59,700 bases of DNA from Bacteroidales bacterium (lineage in GTDB: Bacteria > Bacteroidota > Bacteroidia > Bacteroidales > UBA1715), in the NCBI GenBank assembly GCA_017642535.1, contig JAGCOW010000054.1, positions 1 to 59,700 on the forward strand. The letters run 5' to 3'. Below the pieces are notes generated by a model. The model was not told where the DNA came from. It did not search any database and worked only from the letters and a program-made list of their open reading frames with translations. Position numbers and translations under genes: made by a program. Below, one piece after another: positions 25,008-35,403 of this stretch (position 1 is the stretch's first letter; each line of letters begins with the position of its first letter).

Positions 25008-28000
25008 ATGAAATTAAAAAGATTTATCCTTCTCGTATGTTCAATGGCTTTGGTGGCAGTACAAGCAATGTCACAGTCAATTGCAAATGGTTACACGGTA
25101 GGAACATGGTCGGGCTTCCGTACGGCGGCGGCTTCGTTCACGTTCGACGACAACGCTCCAAGCCATATTTCGGTGGTCGCTCCCGAATTTAAGCAGCGTG
25201 GTTACACGGCAACATTCAATGTCGTTATCGACTGGATGGACCAGTCGGGTCAATGGAACGCGTTCAAGAATTTGGTGAAAGACGGCCACGAGATAGCAAG
25301 TCACACCGTCACTCACTCGCAAAACACTCCGTCGAGCGAGTTAAGCAGTTCAAGAAGTACCATCAACCAGCATATAACGGGACAGGATTGTAATACAATC
25401 GCATATCCATATTGTAATGTGCCAAGCGACGGTACTGCATTGGCTCAGAACTATATCGGCGGCCGTATCTGCGACGGTCAGGTGATGGGAAAAACGCCAA
25501 GCGATTATTTCAGAATTTCGGCAATCACTACTGGTAGCGATGCAAATTACACGTCAACGTCGGATTTTACAGGTTCAATGCAATCAGCTATAAACAAAGG
25601 CGGCTGGGTTGTATTCTTAACGCATGGCATTCAAGGCGAAACAAACGGGAACGCAACATATTCTCCAACGCCGATTAGTGCAATTACTGGTGCTCTTGAC
25701 TGGGCAAAACAAAATGATTCCAAAATTTGGGTGACAACGTTCCGCAATGCTATTCTCTATGCAAAAGAACGTGACGCTCTTTCGTTGAGCGAAACCACGG
25801 AATCTTCAAAACTGAAGTTGACGGCAAGCGTGAACATTACAAGTTCTGTTGTCGATTACACCTATCCTATCACTGTCCGTCGTCAAATGCCAAATGGCTG
25901 GACAAACTTTGCCGCTGCTACGAACAATACCGACATTGAAGTAAAGATTATCACCGTTGGTTCTACAAAATACGCACAATTTGATGTGATTCCAGGTAAA
26001 ACCTATTATTTGGAAGACCGCGAGAGCGAATATACGGCAAGTGGAGGCGAAGAGGAAGAAGTTACTTTTGAAGAACTTATATCAAACGGTGAATTTGACG
26101 AAGGTACCAGTGGTTGGCAGACGCAGACTGGTGGAAATGCACAGTTGACGATGACTGCAACAACGTCGGCGGGATTGTCGGGTACAAATGCCGTTTCGTT
26201 GTGTCCAAACGGCAATTCTGGCTCGGAGAACTGGCATATTCAAATGTTCCAAAATGTTACTTTGGAACCGAATGTTGACTATACGTTGAAGTTTATGGCA
26301 AAAGGTGCTACTTCACGTAAATTGTACGTAATGGTTCAGAAAATTGCTGCCGATTATGATACATATTTTTATAAAGAATACGATTTGACAACGAGTGCTC
26401 AAGAATATGAGGAATCAATAACTACACCAACTGATGTTGCGGCAGATTCAAAGGTTACGTTCTGTATTGGTGGCGCCGATGGTTGTATCTATCTTGACAA
26501 AGTGTCGTTTGGCTACGAGAAAAGCAATGGCGGAGGCGGTGGCGGAGGCGATAATCCGCATTACGATGTAGATATTACAGGTGATATTTCAAAATATTTT
26601 ATTGACAAGGCATATGTTGGTCCGAGTTGCGATGCGCTTGAAGGCGAGGAAGTTACTAACGGTGCGTATTTTACTGGCGTATATCCCAACTTGTTCGTGA
26701 AATATTTGGGCAAGACGCAAGCCCAAGTTGACCAAAAAATGCAAAGTTTATGGAATCATTTCTTCACGGTAAATGGTCAAAATACCGTGTATTATGAGGT
26801 CGGAAACGATATGGCATATATATACGATACTGGTAATCAGGATGTTCGTACCGAAGGTATGTCGTATGGCTTGATGATATGTTTGCAAATGGGCGACCGT
26901 GAGAAGTTCGACAAAATTTGGCGTTGGGCAAAAAAATATATGCAATATAAAAAAGGCGACCAACGTGAGGGATTGTTTGCTTGGCAGTGCGAAACAAATG
27001 GAAATATAAAAGGAGCTTCGTGTGCTCCCGATGGTGAAATGTATTTCCTAACAGCGTTGTGGTTTGCTTCACATCGTTGGGGTAATGATGGTGCAATCAA
27101 TTATGAGGAAGAGGCTCAGTATTTGGCAAAAATGATTTTGGAAAAACCTAACAGACAAGCGGGAGCTGTTAGTCCAATTTTCAATTATACAAATCACATT
27201 GTGACCTTTGGTGAAACATCATATGGCTTTTCCGACCCGTCGTACAACTTGCCGGGATTCTTGGAATTGTGGGCTCGTTGGTCTGATACTCATCGGGACT
27301 TTTGGGTGCAGACTCCAGCCGCTGCACGTGGTTTGTTGCAGAATTCCTGCCATTCACGAACGGGCTTGTTCCCTGATTATTGTCAATTTGATGGAACTCC
27401 GTATAGACCTGATTGGGCAGGATATAATACTGCTCGTTACCAATACGATGCCAGCCGTTCTGCTATGAATGTGGGTATGGACTACAACTGGTTCGCTTCG
27501 GATGCTCAACAGCCAGCAATGATGGAACGTTTGTTGAAATTCTTCCAAAGTGATAATTTCCAACATGGATATTTTGACTGGGACGGTAGCAATGCATCTG
27601 ATGGATACAACCAGGCAATGCACGGCTCAAATGGTGTGGCAGTGTTTGCATTGCAAAACAACGATAATTTGGCAAAAACATACGTACAGCGTTTGTGGGA
27701 TGCCCAAGTTCCTACAGGACAGTGGCGTTATTATAATGGTATGGTGTATTTCTTGTCGATGCTCCACGCTTCGGGTTATTTCAAGATTTACAAACCATGT
27801 CCTGAAGTTATCGAAGAAAACCTTTCTGGACCAGCTCCGATAGAATTTAACGGCGAGGAATATTCAAAAGATACCACGTTCAAGACGTTGATTGATTGTA
27901 AAATTTACGATGTGACAATTACAATCGAAGCAAGTTCAAATTACACGGTGACATTTGTTGATTACAATGACGAAGTTCTTAAAACAGAAGAAGTTGCGGC

Positions 28001-31000
28001 AGGAGAATCGGCAACGGCACCAACCGAACCAACTCGCGAAGGTTATGATTTCGCTGGCTGGGACACCGATTTCAGCAATGTGACCTCGAATTTGACAGTG
28101 AAAGCTACCTATACTGAAAAAGAGAAAGCCGACTACACGGCGTTGAATGCCGCAATAGCACAGGCCGAGGCTTTGACCGAAGACAATTATACTGCGGCAA
28201 CATGGTCGGCATTGCAAACGGCATTGACGGCGGCAAAAGCCGTTGATGCAGACTTGTATGTGGAAGACCAAGCTATTGTTGATGCGGCGACGTCGGCTCT
28301 AACGTCGGCAATAGCAGCATTGCAGGAAATTACGTTCACAGTAACATTTGTTGACTGGGACGATACACCTATCGGCAACGCTCAAATAATTAAGAAAGGT
28401 GGTGCTGCTCAAGCTCCTGCAAATCCGACTCGTGAAGGTTATACGTTTGTGGGTTGGGATACGGAATTTACAAACGTGACTTCAGACTTGACGGTAAAAG
28501 CAACCTATAATAAGAAAGATGCTGGCTCGAAATACGAAGCTGAAAATGCACAAAATAATAATACACAGACCGTTACCAATGCGAATGCTTCGGGTGGCAA
28601 GTATGTAAAAATGGGCGAAGGTTCGCTTACATTTACGGTAAATGTTGCGTCTGCTGGTATGTACACCGCAAAATTCGCATATTCATTGACCGAAGATTAT
28701 AAAGCACAATATTTGTCGGTGAACGGTTCGCAAGTCGGCACGGTCGGATTCAATAAATCTGGTTCAAGTGACCCGACTTTTGCAACGGTTGAGGCATACG
28801 TAATGCTTAACGAAGGTTCCAATACCATTGCACTAACTAAGTCATGGGGCTATGTTGCTATTGATTATTTGGAAATATCATCGTACGAAAGAACACAATT
28901 CAACATTGACGAAGCTCTTGTTACGCCAAATCCACAGCCAGCAACGGTTGAAGTATATGAGTTCTTGAAAGATAATTTCGGCAAGAAAACTATCAGTGGC
29001 GTGATGACGCTCGACCTTCTTAATGGTAGCAATACATTGCCGTTGGCAAGTCAGTCAGAAGTCTCATATATTAATAGTAAGAGTGGTAAAACTCCTGCTC
29101 TTGTTGGGTTTGACTTTATGCACAGCACAGGAAAAAATTCTACGAATGATTGGCAACAATCTTATACGCAGGCAGCTATTGCAATGGCTGAAGAGTTGTG
29201 GAATGCAGGTGGCATTCCAACCTTCTCTTGGCACTGGAGAGACCCGAACCAAAATAATGATAGTTTCAACACGAGCGAAACGTCATTTGACCTGACAAAG
29301 GCATTCGCAAATACATCTTATACTGCGTGGAACACAAATTCTACCGAGTATAAGAATATGATAAAGGATATCGACATCATTGCCGGATATTTGGAAGAAT
29401 TGCAATGTGCTGGCGTAACAATCTTGTGGCGTCCAATTCACGAAGCAAGCGGGAAATGGTTTTGGTGGGGTGCCAAGGGTGCTGAGCCATACAAACAATT
29501 GTATAAATTGTTGTTCGACCGTTTGGTTAACTACCATCAAATACACAACTTGATTTGGGTTTGGAACTCCGACGGAGCCGATGCAGATTGGTATCCTGGC
29601 GATGAATATGTTGACGTTGTTGGACGTGACTTCTATTATTCCGAGGGTTCAACGTACAATCATTCATCATTAGTCTGTGATTTTGAAGCACTTGCAAAGC
29701 AAACGAATGGAAAGAAATTGGTTACGTTGGCAGAAAATGGAGCGGTTCCTTATCCAGAAAATATGGATAATGACGACGCTATGTGGTCATGGTTTATGCC
29801 GTGGTATGGCGATTATGTAACATCAAGCAATCATAATACAGCATCGGATTGGAATACAATAATGAACGATTCCCGCGTAATTACTCTGAGCGATATGGGT
29901 GGATGGGATAATCGCACGAAGATATATGACACGACAACGGTTGGTACATTGTACGCAAAGAATGGATTCTCGGTAACTCCGTCTAAGGAAGGCAATTCGG
30001 AACATGAGATAACTGTTACTTCGTCGCACAACTGCGATAGCGTAGTGGTATTGTACTTACACGCAGACGCTGCTGTAATTGTAAATCACACAGTGTCGTT
30101 CGTTGATTATGATGATTCTCCAATAACATCGGTTGAGGTGGTTGAAGGAGAATCGGCTACTGCGCCTGAAGACCCGACGCGCGAAGGCTACGACTTTGCT
30201 GGTTGGGACACAGATTTCAGCAACGTAACAGCTGATTTGACGGTGAAGGCCACATATACAATTAAGACATTCACTGTTTCATTCGTTGATTGGGACAATA
30301 GTCCAATTGGCGAGGCACAGACTGTCGATTATGGTACGGCGGCTGTCGCTCCAACGGCACCTACGAGAGAACATTATACGTTCAAGGAATGGGATACAGA
30401 CTTCTCAAATGTGAAAGCAAATTTGACAGTGAAAGCAGTATATGAAGAAAATGCGAAAGCAGACTACACGGCCTTGAACGCTGCAATCGCACAGGCAGAA
30501 GCATTGACTGAAGATGATTACACGGCACAGTCGTGGTCGGCACTGCAAACTGCGTTGACAAGTGCGAAGGCAGTTGACAAGAACTTGTATGTTGAAGACC
30601 AAGCAACGGTAGATGCAGCAACAGAAGCGTTGACATCGGCAATCAATGCTCTTGCAGAACAGACGTACACGGTAACATTCGTTGGCAAGGATGGAAATAC
30701 CTTGAAAGAACAAACCGTTAAGAAAGGCGAGGCGGCAACGGCTCCTGAAGCACCAGAAATTGAAGGATTTACATTCTCTGGTTGGCTTGGTTCGTTCGAA
30801 AATGTCACTGCAGATGTGACGATTACTGCTCAATATACGGAAAAAGGCAAAGCCGACTATACTGCTTTGAACACTGCAATCGCACAAGCAGAAGCATTAA
30901 ATGAAGACGATTACACTGCAGCAACATGGTCATCATTGCAAACAGCTTTGACATCGGCAAAGGCAGTCGATAAAGATTTGTATGCTGAAAGTCAATCGGT

Positions 31001-33929
31001 TGTCGATGCGGCAACGGAAGTATTGACATCTGCAATCAGTGCATTGGTAGAACAGACGTTCACGGTAACATTCGTCGGCAAGGATGGAAATACCTTGAAA
31101 GAACAAACCGTTAAGAAAGGCGAATCGGCAACGGCACCTGAAGCACCGGAAATTGAAGGATTCACATTCTCTGGCTGGAGCGGTTCGTTCGAAAATGTTA
31201 CAGCAGATGTGACGATTACTGCTCAATATACGGAAAAAGGCAAAGCCGACTATACTGCTTTGAACGCTGCAATCGCTCAGGCAGAAACTTTGAACGAAGA
31301 TGATTACACGGCACAATCGTGGTCGTCTCTACAAACGGCATTGACAAATGCAAAGGCAGTCGATAAAGATTTGTATGCTGAAAGTCAGTCGGTTGTCGAT
31401 GCAGCAACGGAAGCATTGACATCAGCAATCAGTGCATTGGTAGAACAAACATTCACGGTAACATTCGTCGGCAAGGATGGAAATACCTTGAAAGAACAAA
31501 TCGTTAAGAAAGGCGAGTCGGCAACGGCTCCTGAAGCACCAGAAATTGAAGGATTCACTTTCTCTGGTTGGAGTGGCTTGTTCGAAAACGTTACGGCTAA
31601 TGTAACTATTACTGCTGTTTATACAGAAAATGGCAAGGCCGTATATACAGAACTTGATAATGCGATACTTGCGGCAGAAGCATTGACGCAAGCTGAATAC
31701 ACAGAATCTACGTGGAGTACGGTTGCATCGGCGTTGATGGCAGCCAAGGCAGTAGATAGAAATTTGTATGTGGTAAATCAAAGTATTGTAGATGCAGCTG
31801 CCTCGGCATTGACATCGGCTATCAGCGCTCTTGTAGTGAAAACATTCACAGTGACATTCGTTGCTGATGGCGAAGAAGTTGATTCTCAAACAATTGAATA
31901 TGGTAAAAATGCAACTGCTCCAGCTAATCCGACAAAAGATGGCTATGATTTTGTCGCTTGGAACGGCAATTACACAAATGTTACTGCTGATGTAACGATT
32001 ACGGCTGAATTCAAGATAAAGACATTTACCATTAAGTTTGTTGACTGGAACGGAACAGAATTGAGTGTTCAAACAATTGAATATGGTAGCAATGCCGTTC
32101 CTCCAACTGCTCCTACACGTGAAGGATATGTGTTCCAAGAATGGGTCGGAACATATCAGAATGTAACTGCCGATGCTATTGTGGTTGCAAATTATAACGA
32201 ATTGAGCAAGGCAAATTATACTGCTCTTGACCAAGCAATTGCTATTGCAAAAGCAAAATCTCAGTCTGATTACACAAGCGATAGTTGGACGGTATTGCAA
32301 ACAGCATTGGCTTCGGCTGAAGCAGTTGACCGGAATTTGCTTGCCGAAAGTCAATCAGAAGTTGATCAGGAAACTACAGCTTTGAATGCCGCAATAGGGG
32401 CATTAGTATTGCAAACATATACTGTAGAATTTGTGGTTGATGGTGAAGTTGTTTCTACACAGGAAGTCGCTCCAAATGCGTCGGCTATCGCGCCAAGCAC
32501 CCCAGTAAAACTCGGCTTTAATTTCGACCATTGGGATAAAGATTTCTCATCGGTAACAGCAGATATGACAATTACGGCTGTATTTGTTGTGAAGACATTT
32601 ACGGTACGATTTGTTGATTGGGACAATACTCTGTTATCAAGTCAGACGGTAGAATACGGCGCATCTGCCACGACTCCCGCTAATCCTACCCGCGAGGGCT
32701 ATATTTTTGACGGCTGGAACGGCTCGTATGAAAATGTTGTTTCCGAAGTTACGATTACAGCTATTTATACTGAAAAAGGCAAGGCATCTTACACCGAACT
32801 TGACAGAACAATTGCTTCGGTTGCTAATTTGCGTGAAGCTGATTATGCAGTAAATACGTGGATTGCTTTACAACAAGCATTGACACAAGCGAATGCAGTT
32901 GACCGAAATCTATTTGCCGAAGATCAACAAATTGTGGATAATGCAAATACGGCGTTGGAAAATGCCATAAATGCTCTTGAAAGACTTGACAGAACAACGT
33001 TGGCGTCAACTATTTCTACTGCTAACTCATTGTATTTAGGTGCAGTTGAAGGACAAAATAAAGGTCAATATCCTTCTGGATCGAAAACTGTGTTGCTGAA
33101 TGCGATAAATGAGGCAAAAGCGACGTATGAGACTGTGGCAATGACGCAAGTTGAGTTGAACGTGGCTGTTGAAAGACTTCAGGAAGCAATTGATTTGTTT
33201 AGATCATTGGTAATAACGGCTGACAAGTCCGTATTGATTATGACAATAGCAAAGGCGAACTCAACAATGGCTCGTGCAAATGGAAATATGGGCGATGGCT
33301 CGGGTCAATATCCTATTGTTGCTGTTGCAACATTCCAATCTGCTATTAACGATGCTCAACAAACGTATGAAACGGCAACAATACAAGACGTTGTAGATAA
33401 TCAAGTGATTATTTTGACGAGTGCTATCGAGGCATTCTTGGCATCTGCTAATCCAATTACGGTTGACAAATCAAAATTGGAAGAAATTATCGCTGTTGCT
33501 ACGAATTTGTTGAACACGACAAGTCCGGGTGATAAGCCTGGTCAATATCCGTATTTGGAATATATGGATTTGTTCTCAGCACGTATTTCGGCAAACAATA
33601 TCTTGGCAAAAGATAATCCTCGTCAAGAAGATGTTGATATTCAGGTCGTTGTATTGCGAAATGCGATAGATGCGTATATCAATTCGAAGATTCCTGACAA
33701 TGTTTCTGTTGATGATGTTGCAGAAAGTCAGGTGATTATTTATACAAAATCTCATATAGTCGTAGTTGAGAATGCCGATATTCACGATGTTCAGATATTC
33801 GACATCAGTGGGCGTTGCATTAGCAAAGACGGAATGAATGCCGTGTCGGAAAATGAGATTTTTGTTGAACGTACAGGACTTTATATAGTGAAAGTTGCTA
33901 ATATTGCACAACGTGTAGTGATACGATAA
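25008..33929 (+). CDS. Giant secreted CE4-CBM-GH8-CBM35-GH26 hemicellulase with InlB_B/FIVAR repeats and T9SS tail
   Basis: This is a 2973-residue secreted enzyme with a signal peptide ending AMSQ. Modules in order: NodB/CE4 deacetylase at about 30-260 (Asp47-Asp48 in TFDDN, His99 and His103 in HTVTH); a CBM4/9-like module at about 350-510; GH8 at about 530-930 (Glu616 in RTEGMSYG, Asp675 in APDGEMY); two InlB_B repeats flanking one FIVAR-like repeat (about 979-1170); a CBM35-like module at about 1173-1295; GH26 at about 1300-1650 (acid/base Glu1479 in WRPIHEASG, nucleophile Glu1576 in LAENGAVP); nine InlB_B and six FIVAR-like repeats (about 1694-2660); three divergent helical repeats; and a T9SS type A tail (about 2905-2973). 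GH26 members are mostly beta-mannanases, and this GH8 type resembles xylan-active exo-oligoxylanases. Activity on acetylated xylan and mannan is therefore inferred. It would be surface-attached or released through the T9SS. Confidence 0.92.
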   Translation: MKLKRFILLVCSMALVAVQAMSQSIANGYTVGTWSGFRTAAASFTFDDNAPSHISVVAPEFKQRGYTATFNVVIDWMDQSGQWNAFKNLVKDGHEIASHTVTHSQNTPSSELSSSRSTINQHITGQDCNTIAYPYCNVPSDGTALAQNYIGGRICDGQVMGKTPSDYFRISAITTGSDANYTSTSDFTGSMQSAINKGGWVVFLTHGIQGETNGNATYSPTPISAITGALDWAKQNDSKIWVTTFRNAILYAKERDALSLSETTESSKLKLTASVNITSSVVDYTYPITVRRQMPNGWTNFAAATNNTDIEVKIITVGSTKYAQFDVIPGKTYYLEDRESEYTASGGEEEEVTFEELISNGEFDEGTSGWQTQTGGNAQLTMTATTSAGLSGTNAVSLCPNGNSGSENWHIQMFQNVTLEPNVDYTLKFMAKGATSRKLYVMVQKIAADYDTYFYKEYDLTTSAQEYEESITTPTDVAADSKVTFCIGGADGCIYLDKVSFGYEKSNGGGGGGGDNPHYDVDITGDISKYFIDKAYVGPSCDALEGEEVTNGAYFTGVYPNLFVKYLGKTQAQVDQKMQSLWNHFFTVNGQNTVYYEVGNDMAYIYDTGNQDVRTEGMSYGLMICLQMGDREKFDKIWRWAKKYMQYKKGDQREGLFAWQCETNGNIKGASCAPDGEMYFLTALWFASHRWGNDGAINYEEEAQYLAKMILEKPNRQAGAVSPIFNYTNHIVTFGETSYGFSDPSYNLPGFLELWARWSDTHRDFWVQTPAAARGLLQNSCHSRTGLFPDYCQFDGTPYRPDWAGYNTARYQYDASRSAMNVGMDYNWFASDAQQPAMMERLLKFFQSDNFQHGYFDWDGSNASDGYNQAMHGSNGVAVFALQNNDNLAKTYVQRLWDAQVPTGQWRYYNGMVYFLSMLHASGYFKIYKPCPEVIEENLSGPAPIEFNGEEYSKDTTFKTLIDCKIYDVTITIEASSNYTVTFVDYNDEVLKTEEVAAGESATAPTEPTREGYDFAGWDTDFSNVTSNLTVKATYTEKEKADYTALNAAIAQAEALTEDNYTAATWSALQTALTAAKAVDADLYVEDQAIVDAATSALTSAIAALQEITFTVTFVDWDDTPIGNAQIIKKGGAAQAPANPTREGYTFVGWDTEFTNVTSDLTVKATYNKKDAGSKYEAENAQNNNTQTVTNANASGGKYVKMGEGSLTFTVNVASAGMYTAKFAYSLTEDYKAQYLSVNGSQVGTVGFNKSGSSDPTFATVEAYVMLNEGSNTIALTKSWGYVAIDYLEISSYERTQFNIDEALVTPNPQPATVEVYEFLKDNFGKKTISGVMTLDLLNGSNTLPLASQSEVSYINSKSGKTPALVGFDFMHSTGKNSTNDWQQSYTQAAIAMAEELWNAGGIPTFSWHWRDPNQNNDSFNTSETSFDLTKAFANTSYTAWNTNSTEYKNMIKDIDIIAGYLEELQCAGVTILWRPIHEASGKWFWWGAKGAEPYKQLYKLLFDRLVNYHQIHNLIWVWNSDGADADWYPGDEYVDVVGRDFYYSEGSTYNHSSLVCDFEALAKQTNGKKLVTLAENGAVPYPENMDNDDAMWSWFMPWYGDYVTSSNHNTASDWNTIMNDSRVITLSDMGGWDNRTKIYDTTTVGTLYAKNGFSVTPSKEGNSEHEITVTSSHNCDSVVVLYLHADAAVIVNHTVSFVDYDDSPITSVEVVEGESATAPEDPTREGYDFAGWDTDFSNVTADLTVKATYTIKTFTVSFVDWDNSPIGEAQTVDYGTAAVAPTAPTREHYTFKEWDTDFSNVKANLTVKAVYEENAKADYTALNAAIAQAEALTEDDYTAQSWSALQTALTSAKAVDKNLYVEDQATVDAATEALTSAINALAEQTYTVTFVGKDGNTLKEQTVKKGEAATAPEAPEIEGFTFSGWLGSFENVTADVTITAQYTEKGKADYTALNTAIAQAEALNEDDYTAATWSSLQTALTSAKAVDKDLYAESQSVVDAATEVLTSAISALVEQTFTVTFVGKDGNTLKEQTVKKGESATAPEAPEIEGFTFSGWSGSFENVTADVTITAQYTEKGKADYTALNAAIAQAETLNEDDYTAQSWSSLQTALTNAKAVDKDLYAESQSVVDAATEALTSAISALVEQTFTVTFVGKDGNTLKEQIVKKGESATAPEAPEIEGFTFSGWSGLFENVTANVTITAVYTENGKAVYTELDNAILAAEALTQAEYTESTWSTVASALMAAKAVDRNLYVVNQSIVDAAASALTSAISALVVKTFTVTFVADGEEVDSQTIEYGKNATAPANPTKDGYDFVAWNGNYTNVTADVTITAEFKIKTFTIKFVDWNGTELSVQTIEYGSNAVPPTAPTREGYVFQEWVGTYQNVTADAIVVANYNELSKANYTALDQAIAIAKAKSQSDYTSDSWTVLQTALASAEAVDRNLLAESQSEVDQETTALNAAIGALVLQTYTVEFVVDGEVVSTQEVAPNASAIAPSTPVKLGFNFDHWDKDFSSVTADMTITAVFVVKTFTVRFVDWDNTLLSSQTVEYGASATTPANPTREGYIFDGWNGSYENVVSEVTITAIYTEKGKASYTELDRTIASVANLREADYAVNTWIALQQALTQANAVDRNLFAEDQQIVDNANTALENAINALERLDRTTLASTISTANSLYLGAVEGQNKGQYPSGSKTVLLNAINEAKATYETVAMTQVELNVAVERLQEAIDLFRSLVITADKSVLIMTIAKANSTMARANGNMGDGSGQYPIVAVATFQSAINDAQQTYETATIQDVVDNQVIILTSAIEAFLASANPITVDKSKLEEIIAVATNLLNTTSPGDKPGQYPYLEYMDLFSARISANNILAKDNPRQEDVDIQVVVLRNAIDAYINSKIPDNVSVDDVAESQVIIYTKSHIVVVENADIHDVQIFDISGRCISKDGMNAVSENEIFVERTGLYIVKVANIAQRVVIR
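30663..31841 (+). repeat. Three tandem 393-bp repeats inside the giant CAZyme gene
   Basis: The segment encoding one InlB_B plus one FIVAR-like unit (131 residues) recurs with an exact 393-base period. For example, the run ACGGTAACATTCG begins at 30669, 31062 and 31455. The three copies are nearly identical over most of the InlB_B part, indicating recent duplication or gene conversion, while the flanking units are diverged. Confidence 0.85.
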
Positions 33930-33933
33930 CGAA

Positions 33934-34851
33934 ATGAATTTGACATATGCCGTTGTAGGTACGGGTGGCATAGGCGGATATTATGGAGGGTGTTTGGCAA
34001 AAGCCGGACACCCAGTCCATTTTTTACTGCATTCCGATTATGAATATGTATTACAGAATGGGTTGAAAATTGATTCCGTACGGGGTGATTTTCATTTGAA
34101 AACGGTGTCGGCATACAAGGATTCACACGATATGCCGAAGTGCGACGTTGTTCTGGTGTGTATGAAAACAACCAACAACGCTATGCTTAAAGACATTTTG
34201 CCACCCATATTGCACGAGAATTCTGTTGTCGTTCTTGTACAGAACGGGTTGAACATAGAATACGAACTTTCGCAGGCATTGCCCGACACGACAATAGCAG
34301 GTGCCACGGCATTTATCTGTACCACGAAAGTCGGACCCGGACATATTCACCATGCCGAATATGGAGCATTGACCATTGCCCCGTATTGTGGTGACAGTGG
34401 CAAGGTATTGAAGCAAGTCGCCGAGGATTTTATCTCTGCCGGGGTGTCGGTTACGTATGCAGATGATTTGAATTCGGTCCGTTGGAAAAAACTTGTGTGG
34501 AATATCCCTTACAATGGTCTGACGGTTGTTTTGAACGCTGCCACAAATGAATTGACGTTTAATCCTTCGACACGGAAACTCGTCATTGACATAATGAACG
34601 AAGTGGTTACGGCTGGAAGAGTGTGCGGAGCATCCATATCGGACACGTTCGTGGATAAAATGATTGCAATGACCGAGAAAATGACACCATATTCACCAAG
34701 TATGAAACTGGACTACGATGCCCGTCGGCCTATGGAGATTCGCACCATGTATTCCAACCCGATACAAGTTGCCCGGGCAGCAGGATTCGAAATGAAAAAG
34801 ACCGAAGTCATTGAGCAACAACTATTGTTTCTTGCGGAACATAAAGTCTAA
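33934..34851 (+). CDS. panE: 2-dehydropantoate 2-reductase (ketopantoate reductase) family
   Basis: This enzyme reduces 2-dehydropantoate to pantoate with NADPH in coenzyme A synthesis. It is a 305-residue cytosolic protein of normal length. The N-terminal Rossmann motif is VGTGGIGGYYGG (residues 8-19). LVQNGLNIE and the later KKLVWNIPYNGLTVVLNA supply the conserved Lys and Asn of the ApbA/PanE active site. It begins 4 bases after the giant CAZyme stop. panC and panD are 14 kb away at 47.6-48.8 kb, and panB was not seen. Some family members act on other 2-oxo acids, so the exact substrate is inferred. Confidence 0.85.
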   Translation: MNLTYAVVGTGGIGGYYGGCLAKAGHPVHFLLHSDYEYVLQNGLKIDSVRGDFHLKTVSAYKDSHDMPKCDVVLVCMKTTNNAMLKDILPPILHENSVVVLVQNGLNIEYELSQALPDTTIAGATAFICTTKVGPGHIHHAEYGALTIAPYCGDSGKVLKQVAEDFISAGVSVTYADDLNSVRWKKLVWNIPYNGLTVVLNAATNELTFNPSTRKLVIDIMNEVVTAGRVCGASISDTFVDKMIAMTEKMTPYSPSMKLDYDARRPMEIRTMYSNPIQVARAAGFEMKKTEVIEQQLLFLAEHKV

Positions 34852-34924
34852 TAATCTTTTCGTCACACGTATTTTATCACAAAAGAAGATGTGAATTTTC
34901 TTGCCATTTTTTGTTTGGTTTCCG

Positions 34925-34932
34925 TACATTTG
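34925..34932 (+). promoter_or_regulatory. -7 element for the HsdR-N gene
   Basis: TACATTTG is a perfect TAnnTTTG. It lies 15 bases before the ATG at 34948 and argues against the upstream GTG at 34891 as the start. Confidence 0.65.
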
Positions 34933-34947
34933 CTAAAAACAAAGAAA

Positions 34948-35403
34948 ATGTACGAGTTGAATTTCCCATCGTTTGATGTCCGTGTTCAAAAAGGAAAGGA
35001 GTTTGTCACCATTTACGATGTGATTCGTAAGAAATGGGTGAAACTGACTCCCGAAGAATGGGTGCGTCAACATGCCGTGCATTTTTTGTTGGAAACAAAA
35101 CAATTCCCTACTTCGTTGATGGCCGTTGAAGTCGGAATGGAAATCCAGACTATGAAAAGACGTGCAGACATTGTGTGTTACGATTCGCAGGGAAACGTGC
35201 TGTTGGTGGTTGAATGCAAGGCCCCCGAAGTGAAAATCACGCAGGCGGTGTTTGACCAAATCGCACAATATAATATCTTGCTGAAAGCGCAGTATTTATT
35301 AGTGACAAATGGTTTGGAACATTATATTTGTAAAATAGATTCTGAACACAAGACGTATGTGTTCTTGGAAGATATGCCAGATTATAAATCGTTGAAACAG
35401 TGA
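34948..35403 (+). CDS. Stand-alone HsdR N-terminal (PD-(D/E)XK nuclease-fold) protein
   Basis: This 151-residue protein corresponds to the N-terminal domain of type I restriction R subunits (HSDR_N_2). The sequence RRADIVCYDSQGNVLLVVECKAP gives the Asp and Glu-Cys-Lys of a PD-(D/E)XK nuclease core, so the catalytic residues are retained. No helicase domain, HsdS or HsdM gene is nearby. Such stand-alone proteins are common in Bacteroidetes and their function is not known to me. A longer frame from GTG 34891 is rejected because it would include the promoter box. The stop overlaps the GTG of tilS (GTGA), so the two may be co-translated. Confidence 0.8.
   Translation: MYELNFPSFDVRVQKGKEFVTIYDVIRKKWVKLTPEEWVRQHAVHFLLETKQFPTSLMAVEVGMEIQTMKRRADIVCYDSQGNVLLVVECKAPEVKITQAVFDQIAQYNILLKAQYLLVTNGLEHYICKIDSEHKTYVFLEDMPDYKSLKQ

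Noticed and set aside
30663-31841. Separate genes or frameshift in the repeat region
   Set aside because: The frame is continuous and the 393-base period is a multiple of three, so it is one coding sequence.
31422-32354. 310-codon minus-strand frame inside the giant CAZyme gene
   Set aside because: It is an antisense shadow of the repeat region and is rich in Cys, Arg and Ser as expected of a reversed frame.
34948-35403. Type I restriction-modification system
   Set aside because: Only the HsdR N-terminal domain is present. There are no helicase, specificity or methylase genes.
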